DNA from: Ailanthus altissimus
Taxonomy: Eukaryota > Streptophyta > Magnoliopsida > Sapindales > Simaroubaceae
Assembly (NCBI GenBank): GCA_946807835.1
Contig: OX327691.1
Coordinates: 14,187,688-14,251,687, forward strand
DNA length: 64,000 nt
Direction of reading: 5' to 3'
Shown here: positions 39,860-50,994 of the stretch, piece by piece
Layout: every line of letters starts with the position of its first letter
Position numbering within the stretch: position 1 is the first letter of the stretch
Program-made: the position numbers and the translations under genes
The notes under the pieces: model-generated
Databases searched by the model: none
Seen by the model: only the letters and a program-made list of their open reading frames with translations
What the model was told of the DNA's origin: nothing

Positions 39860-40785
39860 TTTAAATTATATTTTAAATTATATTTAAAAATTAGTATATT
39901 AAGCAATCATTAAATAATAAAATACTTTAATAAATAATTTTAAAATTTTTATTATTTTACCACCTTATAATTATTTAACACATTATATTTTAAATTATAA
40001 TTTAAAATACCTAAAATTATTCATTTATATATCTATATATAATACATGTTTAAGGTGCGCACTTCCATAGTTTGACACGTGGCATAACTAAGGGTACTTT
40101 GAGAATTCAGCAGTAGCCTCGGAGACCAGAGTTGGTGCGTGGCTGTGTACCCCTGGCCCTGTGGGGCACGGCTAATGTGCAGGCGGCTGTGTTAAACGGA
40201 CAGCTGACAAATGGCAGTAAATGAAGGTAATTGACCTCTATATATTGTCGGTTGCAAGTTGCATCACCGGATTAGGGTAAATAATAGATAGCCCTCTATT
40301 GTTTTTGTTTATTCAAATATTAACGAAGTTAGTCCATAATTATTAAATTAATTCTTTATTTGTTATTTTATTTAAATTTAAATTTATCATTTAAAATTAT
40401 TACTTGAAGTAATAAAATTAATTCTATTAAATGAATTAATTACCCCTGTAACAATAAATTACATTGATGATCAAGTATATATTATGGTAAAAATGTTTCT
40501 TTTATTTAAATATAAACAATTAAAGTACAACAAGAAGGTTAATATGTACTGTTTTTATATGTAAATGTATTTACATAATTTTTTAATTATTATTACATAC
40601 ATGATATAAATATATAGTATTTATTTAAAAAATTAAAACACTTCTTTAAATTAAATCTATATTAAAATAGTCAACATATGCTTATCATAAAAATTATTTC
40701 AACATTATATAAAATTCATAGTAAAATAGTCAACATATGCTTATTATCATAATAATTATTTCAACATTATGTAAAATTCATAGTA
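39860..40785. other. Intergenic AT-rich DNA with a 59-bp tandem duplication
   Basis: No gene is seen. A GC-richer patch lies at about 40100-40210 without coding signal. At about 40666-40788 two copies of a roughly 60-bp unit begin aatagtcaacatatgctta (40666 and 40725). Confidence 0.6.
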
Positions 40786-40789
40786 ACAA

Positions 40790-41694
40790 ACCTGAAGCGC
40801 CATCATGTCCCTGTTGCGAAAACATGTTCTTTGTGTGGTGGAGGAGCAAAAAACACCATTCATGCACTTTATTTTTGTCGATTTTCTAGTTCAGTTCAGC
40901 AAATGTACGATATTATGGATATGATTTCATGTAGTCATCGAACTTCCATGCAAGAGCTACACTTATTTCATGTATGAAGCAACTTACCATTAAGGACCTT
41001 GAGTTGTTGTTGGTAATTATGTGGCATCTTTGGTTTGTAAGGATTCAGCGGATACACAAGCAGCTGAGCATAGCAGCAGAGATAATTGTTGGCTGGTCAG
41101 GAGACTTCTCGGTAGAATATCAGGCAACAACAAAAATTAGAAAAACCATCTGTGGCTACAATGCGGCAGCGTGCCCTCAAGGTAGGCCGCGTTAAGCTTA
41201 ATACTAATGCAACATTGAACAACCGCTAGATGACAACTGGATTAGGCTTTGTATGCCGAGACCATGCAGGGGAAGATCACTTTTTTGGAGTAATTAAATT
41301 TCCATGCCTCCTCTCGGTGCCGATTGCTGAAGCTTTGGTGATCCAGAAAGGTTTATACAGATGAAGGCATTAAGCTATACGAAGATTAAAGTTGAATCTG
41401 ATGCAGCCACAATTGTCGATGATATGCTCTCTAAGACAAAATCATGCTTAAAATTGGGACTTATAATCCAAGAAATTCTAGATTGCTTAAGTTCATTTCA
41501 ATCATATCAAGTTCTATTTACTCCCCAAATCTACAATTAGGGTAGCTCATGAATTTGCAAAAGTCGCCTTAAAATTTTTATCCAATGTTACTTGGATTGG
41601 ATCTGTTCTAAACCCTATAGAACAATTTATCGTAGAGGATTTAAATCCTCCAACTTCTGATTAAATAAAACTACATCCTTTATTAAAAAAAAAA
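40790..41694 (+). mobile_element. 5'-truncated LINE 3' end with RNase H-like domain
   Basis: Translating in changing frames gives a zinc-finger-like start (CPCC...CSLCGGG-type), LWFVRIQR, then a plant LINE RNase H region recognisable as KLNTNATLN, GLGFVCRDHAG and KVESDAATIVDDMLS. The sequence ends in a poly(A) run at about 41683-41694, as expected for a LINE 3' end. Stops and frameshifts interrupt every frame. It is a dead retrotransposon remnant. Confidence 0.8.
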
Positions 41695-41699
41695 GTCTA

Positions 41700-42560
41700 G
41701 TGAGATTTGTAAAAAGAATTAGAGTGAAATATTTTGATTGAGTCAAATCATTTATTATAAGGGGAATTATCAGTTTAGTCCTAATTTTTTTGTTGAGTTA
41801 CTCACTAGGTCTCAATTTTTTAAAAAATATCTAATTACATTATTTTTGCTACTTTTTTCTTACTATTTTCATCTATGAAACATGACCCTTTTTGTCTCTA
41901 AAGAATGTAATTGATCATTTTAAAATATTATAGACCTAATGAATAATTTAATAAAAAGGTAGAGTAAAGTAATAATTTTTCTTATTATAATATATACTCG
42001 AATATAATATGGTGGGATCATTTTTTTTTCCAATGGCTAAGTTTCTATTATGATATTTCCTGTAGGAAGAATAATGCTTTTTTTTTTTAATTAAAAAGTC
42101 TAGATGAAATTAGAAGTTTATCAAAATTAACTCTACTTCAAAGGTAATTCAATTGTAGTGCATTTCATAAAACTAAATTTAAATGGACTAAAACATTTTA
42201 AATTATAAGAGCATTTTATTTTGTCAATAAAAAATTGAGCCATCTCCTTCGAAGAGAAGGTGATCAAAACCACATGAATGGTTCTCCCTATCATGAATAA
42301 TGTATGTTAATAATATGATAGCATCTAGTTCCTTTATAAATAATAACAATAACAACAAGATGACATTTAGATAATCATTATTTCACGAGGTAAATTATAT
42401 ATAAAAAAAATTATTTATAAATTACATGTTAAAAGAAGGTGATAAAATAAATAATGATCTAAATTTCTAAAACTAATGCAATAATGCATGAAAAAACAAG
42501 TATTGAAGTTGGTACTAAAGTTTTAATCTAACATATGCAACACATTAAAGTAATATAAAA
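41700..42560 (+). repeat. Segmental duplication, copy B
   Basis: Diverged copy of 35518-37070, collinear and in the same orientation. It contains the MITE at 41761-41981 that copy A lacks, and lacks the 950 bases present at 35660-36610 in copy A. Confidence 0.7.
41761..41981. mobile_element. 221-bp Mutator-like MITE with 9-bp target duplication
   Basis: Flanked by identical 9-mers ttattataa at 41752-41760 and 41982-41990. The ends are imperfect inverted repeats (left ggggaattatcagtttagtc, right reverse complement gaaaaattattactttactc), and inner inverted blocks both contain actaggtc/attaggtc and taattacatt/caattacatt. Copy A of the surrounding duplication has a single uninterrupted site near 35563-35573, confirming the insertion. 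A 9-bp duplication points to a Mutator-type transposase. Confidence 0.8.
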
Positions 42561-42569
42561 TATTTATTC

Positions 42570-43023
42570 TAAAGGTTTTGAACGGGAGTAAAAAACTTCA
42601 CTTATTAAAATACCTAACTCTTTATTTTCAAAATTTACTTGAATTTGGATGATCATGGTCGCATTGCATCTTAGCGATCACTCAAATTATGCTCTGGGTA
42701 TATATAAATATAATCATAATCCATGTAAAAAGATAATCATGAGATGTTAAGGGGTCGTATATAAATAGATAATAGATCATATACATAGAGATTGGGATCA
42801 ATGTCATAACGTATGTAGCAATTAAAAGCTAGTCATAGCGACCAACTGTTACACACATAAAGTGATAATCGTACTTACAAACCAAAGTTAATGAAGTTTA
42901 TTATACAAGTTTAATGAGGCTAAATAATTAATTAACTAAGAGCGCTTCCATTACAAGCCAAAAACAGCATAAATATGCTAAAAGTGCTTTCATGATTTCA
43001 ATATATTAAAGGGATTCAAGAGT
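42570..43023. other. Intergenic region 3' of PI copy 1
   Basis: AT-rich DNA without recognisable genes. The part next to 43023 should include the 3'UTR of the PI gene that is transcribed leftwards. Confidence 0.5.
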
Positions 43024-46000
43024 TTAGATCCTTTCTTGAAGATTTGGCTGGATAGGCTGCACGCGAAAGGTGAAAGGCATATGGGAATTGTACTCATGAT
43101 GATGATGGTCCTCTCGTGGATAGCCATTATTATCAATCTCTGCAGCTCTCACTGTGTTCTCCATAGCCAGCTCTCGTTGCTGTCTGGCAATCTCCTGTTG
43201 CCTCTGCAAAAATAATCCATTACAATTAAAACAAGGTAATTAAATCATAATTAGCTTTTGTGATTAGTGATTACTATAAGCAAAGATAATTGTACAGGGA
43301 ATATGACAGGTGTTCAACTTAAAAGAGAATTTATTATTTATCCCTCTAATAGATTCTTTAATTATTAAAAATAATATTTAATAATATTAAAAAAAAACTT
43401 CATGCTATTACAACTGTAATAGTATAAATTAATTTTAAAAGGGTATAATGGTCGTTTTATTTTAAAAAATCAACAAACAATAACAATTCATTGTATAAAC
43501 AATAAAATTAGCACAGCGTAACATAATTCATAATATTTAAATAATATTGTGTAAATAATAAATTTACATTGTACTACAATTAATAACTTTTCTTTATTTA
43601 TTAGAGTAATATGATAATTGATATTAAATATATGTATTTTAATAAAAATAAAAATATTCATATTAAATAATAATTCATAATATAAATTTTTTAAAAATTA
43701 TAATAGTACAAATATAATAATTTTACTATTTACATAATGCATTTTTATTACTTGTTATTATACAGATGTAATTATTATCTTTTTAAATAAAAAAATTGTT
43801 ATACTCCAAAGTTAATTTATACTTTCAATTATAATGGCATATAATTTTTTTGTGAGTATATTATCAAACACTAAGAGAATTTTTGATAGTTAATTAATCT
43901 AATAGAGGGTAAATGACATTTACCCAACTTAAATATTGAGTTTACTCATCCATCTTATTTTATTAAATCAACTACAACAACTCAACAATCTCTATAGAAT
44001 GAAACTTTTTTCACAAGAAATGCTATACACCTTTTTATTTGACACACGTGAATTACCAAGTCTAAAATTTAGACATTCAACTTAAAAGATTAATTTATTA
44101 AAATGAAGAGACTCATCCTATTTATTAATCCAATTATTTCTCTTCACCGAATGTATAAGACAATTATGCTTCAAATTTACAAAAGAAAATCAAATTATCT
44201 TTTATATCTATTATGTCTTTTCGATTTACTAAACACTGACCAACGGTTCGGCTCAACAATATATATACCTGCATGTATTCAGAATTTCCTTTTTTTTCTT
44301 CTTATGTACTCTCATTACCAACGAAATCAAGTATATATCTTCAAGTCTTTCTGCCCATATAAAATTTTTATCTTTCCTCTATGACAAACCGATTGTATGT
44401 AAGCATTCACATTGATAAATGTTACATGTAGTTTTATCGAAATTGTCTGGCAAATTTCCTTGATTGGCAATCCTAAGCAATGAATATTTTGTAGCTCTAG
44501 TAAAATCTATGTAATATTCCAAGAGCAAGCCTAGCTACTGTGGTGAATCAGAAGAAGGGAGAGAGAGAAGATGAACACGTACCAGAATGAATTTGAGGTA
44601 ATTATGCTCATCCTCCGACCTTTTTATCTGAGCTCAGTGTAAATTCAGCCAACAAATTAAGGTCAATGTTAGCTTGGCAAGCACCGAAAAATTTCTCCTC
44701 ATATCTAAGTAATTAACTAGTCATTGCAATTATATATATTAGTTGCGAGTATTTAAGAATTTAAGAGGGACTATACTTACATTTTTCCTCATCTTCTCTA
44801 TCTCTTCGCTCTGGAACAAGGAAAAAAAAAAAACAAAAGGAAACTATGAAGAGGTGATGAGTGAATTGTTATTATAATCATAGGTTATAAATGATACTAG
44901 CCTGTTTCTCGCGAAGGCCAACGAGACCATTTTCGAGGGCATCTTCTATGTCAATAAGCTCTTTGTAGCTCAAAGATGTGACATCCTCCCCTCTCATGTG
45001 CCTGACACACACAGTACTTGAAAACCCTTTAAGTTTTTTCAGAGAAAGGAGGTGGAGACTGGAGAGTAATTAATAGAAGCAAAATTAACTGAAGGGTACT
45101 TTATTAATTACCTGAGCTTGATCTGCATGCTATCATTCTCTTTCTTGATTCTCTCAATTTCATTGCTGAGGTTCTGTAATTAAGTTTTACAAATATCAAC
45201 GAGAATTTTTTTTTTATTTAAAAAAACTAACTATCAATTTATTATAAAAAAGAATTACAAAATATGCGCAAAATGGGGATAATAATAATAATAAAATTAT
45301 AAGAAGAAAGTGAAAGACAGTGTAGTAAACAGATCTGTGTTTGTGCTTTGTATTATATGCTGGTTAATGTGTGTTCTAAGTCAAGAAACCCTAGAGATAG
45401 CTCTATGAATCACATAGAGGAAGGGTTATCAGCAGATCTGTCGAAACAACAAATTCCCATGTAGTTATAATAAAGCTTTTGCAAAGAAAGGGGAAGAAGA
45501 ATAACGTTTAATTACCAGATCTGTTCATACATGTCATGTTTCATAGAGTTTTAGGTTTCTTTTTTTTTTTTTCTATAAAAACACTAAAATATGCAGAAAG
45601 AGAGAATAAGAGGAGCAGCTCAAACATCCCATTTGTAGATCTGTTGATGGACTCATACTTCATGTTACTAAACATATTTTTAGCAAATAAATCATATCAA
45701 TTTCCTTTGGAACATGCATGGAACTTCACATGCTTTTAGAGAACAAAATTAATGGACAAAAGGATTGAACCAAATCATTAGTACTCGGAAGAAAAAGAAC
45801 ATAAACTAAAAACCCAATTTTTTAATCAACCTCATGCTTAGGATCCCACAGCCTTTTGCCAGATTGCCTGTGATATAGATCCAAAATCTCAACCAACCTT
45901 CAAAGGAAAAAAGAAAAAAAGAAAAAGAAGACATCAATTAAAAGAGTTCAAGGATAATTAGACAAAGAAGCTCATTTAGAATCAAAGAACTGGGAGACAA

Positions 46001-46210
46001 AGCTAAAGGTTTGAGTCCTTACGAAGTAGAAGGGCTACAGTACTCATGCATCTTGCCAGAACTAGCAAAGATAATGAAAGAAACTTTAGCATCACAAAGA
46101 ACTGTTATCTCTTTAGCCTTCTTGATGATCCCATTTCTTCTCTTTGAATAGGTCACCTGCCTGTTGCTTGAGTTCTCAATCCTCTTGATCTCAATCTTGC
46201 CTCTCCCCAT
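43024..46210 (-). CDS. PI: PISTILLATA-like MADS-box protein, copy 1 (7 exons)
   Basis: Exons in order: 46210-46023, 45897-45831, 45173-45112, 45001-44902, 44810-44781, 44627-44583, 43203-43024, i.e. 188, 67, 62, 100, 30, 45 and 180 nt, totalling 672 nt and 223 aa. These exon sizes are those of PI/GLO genes. Residues 1-60 are the MADS domain ([12 protein letters not shown]...), followed by the K domain, and the protein ends in the diagnostic PI motif [18 protein letters not shown]. Intron 4 has a GC donor (CAG|GCTAGT); all others are GT...AG. PI proteins pair with AP3-type partners to specify petals and stamens. The region between K domain and PI motif ([20 protein letters not shown]) departs from the usual PI sequence. 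An upstream in-frame ATG at about 46252 is not the start, since MGRG is the conserved beginning. Confidence 0.95.
45512..45537 (-). promoter_or_regulatory. Conserved intron-2 element a, PI copy 1
   Basis: Plus-strand ttaccagatctgttcata is almost identical to sequence at 56775 in PI copy 2 and 52487 in the pseudogene, although the surrounding intron has diverged. It includes the palindrome AGATCT. Function unknown; retention suggests selection or recent duplication. Confidence 0.5.
45625..45650 (-). promoter_or_regulatory. Conserved intron-2 element b, PI copy 1
   Basis: Plus-strand catcccatttgtagatctgt recurs at 56888 in copy 2 and, weaker, at 52606 in the pseudogene, about 110 bases from element a in each unit. 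It carries a second AGATCTGTT word. Confidence 0.5.
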
Positions 46211-46418
46211 TTCTTTTTCTACGCAAAAGCCAATGTTTTTTGCTCCTCTCACTCTTCTTTCTCCTTTGCTCCTTGGAAAAATGAAGAAGATATGAGGAGA
46301 TTGAAGATGGGTAAAATTGAAAGAGAGGAAAGCAATAGGAGGAGCTTTCTATTATGGGTTTGAAGATAATAAACTTTCCAAAGTAGCACAGCGAGTTAGG
46401 GTTCGTTTATGGGCTATT

Positions 46419-46800
46419 GACAAAGCCAAGCCAACTGCAAAGTTTTCTGACCTTTGATTTGGCTTTGTTAGTTTTATTTCACCTTCTTAACCATCGGTCT
46501 CTACTCTATGATTCTCCATCTCTCAGTGACTGATGTTATTACATTGAATTTAGGGTTAGGGGAGTTTAAATATGGAAATTTTTGGACAAGACTAAATAAT
46601 GTAAATGTGTAACCTAGGAACGGGACTAAGATTACTAACAGTAATCAGAGAGTGTGTTTGATACGTAAAATGAAACTGTGAAGATATTGTAGAGACGTGT
46701 CAAGATCTAAGGGGCTTTAATGTCTGTATTGTCTTGTCTAGGGTTGGAGTGATGGAGCCAAATAGGGTATAATAATAACTTAATAACCGTCAGATCATAC
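46419..46800 (-). promoter_or_regulatory. Promoter of PI copy 1 with blocks shared across the array
   Basis: Begins about 210 bases upstream of the ATG with gacaaagccaagcc (46419) and tttggctttgttag (46458), an inverted pair, followed by ccatcggtct, ggacaagac and, near 46695, gtgtcaagatctaagg, then gagtgatggag near 46748. The same words in the same order occur upstream of the other PI units. Regulatory role is inferred from conservation. Confidence 0.6.
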
Positions 46801-46810
46801 ATCAAAGTAG

Positions 46811-47189
46811 GGGTGTTTTAAGAAAAATGACAGAGCTGATCATAAAGAAAGGTCAAAAATGGAAAGGGAACACCAAGTATTTGTTGTGTGATTCATTGTG
46901 TAAGGAAAGCATATGATATTTCTTCAAAGTAATTTATCAAAAAAGGTCATCAATTCAAAAGGGTGCATTTGTTTGTACAATTTACAGTCCCAAGTATTCT
47001 TTCAAAAATGATCAGATTTATATATAAGATTTGAGAGTAATTAAGTACCATTAAAAAAAATCTCTGTTAAAATAAAAAAGTACCATTGAAAAAAACGCTC
47101 CCATTATAAATATCAAGAGTGACAAAATTGTGTAAAGCCATAATTCAAAGCCAAGAACATGGTATGTTATAATACTAAATAATATTTTT
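46811..47189. other. Intergenic DNA between PI copy 1 promoter and foldback MITE
   Basis: AT-rich, no gene or repeat that I can define. Confidence 0.5.
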
Positions 47190-47790
47190 CTCTAAAATTT
47201 TGAAAATAGCCTCTATTTTGATATATTATTCCTTTTTAGTTATCCATAAAATTTAGTCTTCATAACTAAAAGATTAGGAATTGGATCTTTTTACCCTTAA
47301 AACATATTTTTCCTCTTCTCATTTTTAAAATTTTTTCTTCGATTAATAACTTATGTTGTGATAAATATTAATAAAAAAAATAGAAGTTGTAAAAAAACTG
47401 AGTAGATATTATAAAAAATGGGTGAAAAATAACTTAAAAGTCTAAAAATTTGATAAAAATTGCTAATTTTAAACATTAGCCATGGCAAGCAGGAGCATGC
47501 GCACCTTGCGTAACCAAAGGCCGCCGCGGCTAGCGCCTAAAACCAACAATTTTTACCGAATTGTAAGATTTTCACTCATATTTTACAATATTTATTTATT
47601 TTATTGACATTTATCACAATATAAATCATTAATTGGAGAAAAAAAATTTAAAAATGAGAAGAGAGATGAAATATACTTTATAGGTAAAAGAGTCAAATTA
47701 TAACTATTTTGACTACAAAATAATAAAAAAATTTGTGTGGCTAAAAAGGAATAGTTCATTAAAATATGAGCTATTTAAAAAAAAAATTCT
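47190..47790. mobile_element. 600-bp foldback MITE
   Basis: Nearly the whole element is an inverted repeat of about 290 bp. Left tattattcctttttagttat pairs with right taaaaaggaatagttcatt, left cttctcatttttaaaa pairs with right aaaaatgagaaga, and left gataaatatta pairs with right tgacatttatcac. The centre (47490-47545) is GC-rich. No ORF. Target duplication not resolved, so the superfamily is open. Confidence 0.75.
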
Positions 47791-48338
47791 ATATAAAAGA
47801 CACCAGATTTTAACTGTACTATCAAATTAGGAGTCAAGATCCTTTTTAATTATAATTTTTAAAAAAATTTGAAATATAAATATTCATCCAACTTAGATGC
47901 TTTGATGTGTATGGTAAATAGTTCTCTATAAGCAAACATGACATCCCAATTTTATTTTGTGCACTCTTAAATTTATGCTTCAATAAGAATGTTAATTTGA
48001 GAATAATATCAAGCTTTTGTGAATCAATTGGAAAATATCATAAATACATATTAAGGGAGTTTTTTTAATTTGTTTTTGATTTAATGCTGAATATGACTTA
48101 ATTTAGCTTATTTAGTTATTTAATTTATTTTTCAAATTTAATAAGAATTTTAACTCAATTTTTTCTTAATTAGGAAAGCTAATTTATTTAGATTTTTAGT
48201 TGCAAAAAATGAGAATTATATTTTGAATTTATTTCTAAAAAATATTCTTATCTAATTTATATAGTACATTCATTTTCATATAGAACTCATATTGTTTTTT
48301 TTCAAATTTTTTTTTATCAAATACCAATCATATAAAAT

Positions 48339-50811
48339 ACGTATATATTGTATTGATCAATTATATATTCGATGTATTTTTTAATGTACTAACAACTTAA
48401 AAGAAATTATAGGCCATAAACAACTGTAATAAAAATCATATTAATTTATATGATTTAAATATTATTTTAGTTATATATTTTTCATATTTTTTTAATTAAT
48501 TTAACCTTGAAAATTTATAAGAGCATAAATGTAAAAGTATTAGTTTTAGTTATTTTTATTTGAAAAAAATAAATAATTTAACACTTATATTTAGATATTA
48601 AGCCAAAAAATGAAAAGATCTTTCAAATTCAGTCATTCAACTATATAATATTCAACTCAATTCAATTCTATTTAATATTCCGTCAAAAAAAAAAAAACAA
48701 CAACACCTAAGAGTTTACAGCTAAAAGCTAGGTGGTATATTATAAGATCAAAAACTGTAGAAAATTAAACTTTATAGTCAAAAAGTTAATTAATTATTTA
48801 ATTATCATCCCAAGCAAATAAATAAGTATTACATAACCTTGTTATACAAGTTTTGTATAGGGGTAAGCAAGTTATTAGATCACTTCTCCACAGCTACCTT
48901 CTGTTGTTTAGATACTTTCTGTTGCTCTGCAAATAAGAAAGTGATGATCATCATTGATTCTTTTCAAGTTAAAAGGACATTAGCTTCACTCGATAAGCAC
49001 CATATGTATAAAATATATATGTGAGAATATTGATTGAAAATTATTAGAATATGATTTAGAGATTAAATTAAGAGCGTAGGGTATACAAGAATCGAAGATG
49101 AACACGAAAAGTTAATGAGAGAGTGACAAGCGCTAGCGCTGCGGCGACTAGGAGTGGGCACTGCAGCGCCGAAACCAGTACCTGAGTGTCGCGGCCCCTA
49201 GGCGAGCGCACCAGCGCTGCGGCGGTGAGTGCCACGGCAGTGGGTGCGAGAAGTTATTTTCCGTTTTGAGACTCCCTTATTTGTCTCCTACTTGCTTTAA
49301 GACTCTCTGATACGACTTTTACATATTTAGGGTAAATTTAAGATATCCTAAAGCCTATATAAAGGCTCTCAATTGACTTGTAAACACATTTTTATAATAA
49401 ACCAAGAGATCTAAGTGATCAAGTAAGAAATCTTTATGATTCTTTGTGAGAGAAAATTCTTAGAGTGTAAGAGAGAGTTTTCTTTATGATCTTTCTTGTA
49501 AAATACGTACTTTGTAATTCAATAATAAGAGTGAGTGATCTTGATCCACCGTGCACGTTAGTAAATTGCCGAACAACGTATATATTGTATTGATCAATTG
49601 TATATTCAATGTATTTTTTTAATGTATTAACAACTTAAAAGAAATTATAGACCATAAACAACTGCAATAAAAATCATATTAATTTATATGATTTAAATAT
49701 TATTTTAGTTATATATTTTTCATATTTGTTTTTATTAATTTAACCTTGAAAATTTATAAGAGCATAAATGTAAAAGTATTAGTTATAGTTATTTTTATTT
49801 GAAAAAATAAATAATTTAACATTTATATTCAAATATTAAGCAAAAAAAAAAAAGAAAAAACAATTGAAATTCAATCATTCAACTCTATTTAATATTCCGT
49901 CAAAAAAAAAACAACACCTAAGAGTCTACAGCTAAAAGCTAGGTGGTACATTACAAGATCAAAAACTGTAAAAAAATTAAACCTTATAGTAAAAAAATTA
50001 ATTAATTATTTAATTATCATCCCAAGCAAACAAACAAGTATTGCATAGGCTTGTTATACAAGTTTTTATACTTTCTAAAAGATATGCATAGGGTAAGCAG
50101 GTTATTAGATCACATCTCCACATCTACCTTATGTTGTTTAGATACTTCCTGTTGCTCTACAAATAAGAAAGTGATGATAATAATTCATTCTTTTCAAGTT
50201 AAAACAAGGACATTAGCTTCACTCAGTTAAGCACTATATGTATATACATATATATAAGAATATTGTTTGAAAATTATTAGGATATAATTTGAAGATCAAA
50301 CTAAGAGCGTAAGGTATGTGAGAATCGAAGATGGACATAAAAAACGAAGGGGGAAGTGACAGGCTCTAGCGCCACGGCAACTAAGAGTGGGCACCGAAAC
50401 CAGCACCTGAGTGCTACGTCACTCAGGCGGGCGCACCAGCGCAGCGGCGGTGAGTGCCACTGCGCTGGGCGCGGAAAGTTGTTTCCCGTTTTGAGACTCC
50501 CTTATTTATCTCTCATTTACTTCAAGACTTTCTAATACGACTCTCACACGTTTAGGGTAAACCTAAGACTTCCTAAAACATATATAAAGACTCTCAATTA
50601 GCTTGTAAACACATCTTTGTGATAATTCAAGAGATCTAAGTGATTAAGTAAGAAATATTTGTGGTTCTTTGTGAGAGAAAATCCTTAGAGTGCAAGAGAG
50701 AGTTTTCTTTGTAATCTTTCTTGTAAAAGGTGTCATTTGTGAGTGCCTTATAATTCAATAATAAGAGTGAGTGATCTTGATCTGTCTTGGACGTAGGCAA
50801 ATTGCCGAACC
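48339..50811 (+). repeat. 1.24-kb direct tandem duplication
   Basis: Copy 1 is 48339-49575 and copy 2 is 49576-50811; both begin acgtatatattgtattgatc. Copies share the ordered words aaagaaattata, catcccaagcaaa, agctaggtggta, and the first about 545 bases of the LTR. The boundary between copies falls on acgta, a word present both at the left start and inside the LTR. Confidence 0.85.
49031..49575 (+). mobile_element. Truncated LTR (copy 1 of the duplication)
   Basis: Matches the first about 545 bases of the solo LTR at 50264-50994, beginning tgattgaaaattattag and stopping at ttgccgaacaacgta, where it switches to flanking sequence. Contains the LTR TATA (cctatataaagg, near 49352) and a GC-rich block at about 49128-49252. 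Confidence 0.75.
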
Positions 50812-50994
50812 ACGTAATTTTTTGTGTGTTCTTCTTTTACCCTTTCTCTCTCTAGTTCCTTAATAATTTGTTCTGCATATATTGCTTGAGTGATTTTACT
50901 TGTTCGTGTGATTCTGCTTTAATAATATATATAAATTATTTAATTTGATTCATATAATAATTTAATTTTACGTATAGATAAGAAGAACCCAACA
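50264..50994 (+). mobile_element. Solo LTR of a copia-type retrotransposon (731 bp)
   Basis: Starts TGTTTGAAAATTATTAGG and ends ...GAAGAACCCAACA, with a TATA box (catatataaagac) near 50579 and the downstream phrase ggacgtaggcaaattgccga, typical of plant copia LTRs. Flanks aatat and tatat are a near-match 5-bp target duplication. There is no internal domain on either side, so this is a solo LTR left by LTR-LTR recombination. Confidence 0.75.

Noticed and set aside
44103..44384. 93-codon plus-strand ORF in intron 6 of PI copy 1.
   Set aside because: AT-rich and hydrophobic by composition, no similarity recognised, inside an intron of a well-supported gene.
46211..46252. Upstream in-frame ATG giving a 14-residue extension to PI copy 1.
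   Set aside because: PI proteins begin [10 protein letters not shown] and copy 2 has no equivalent extension.
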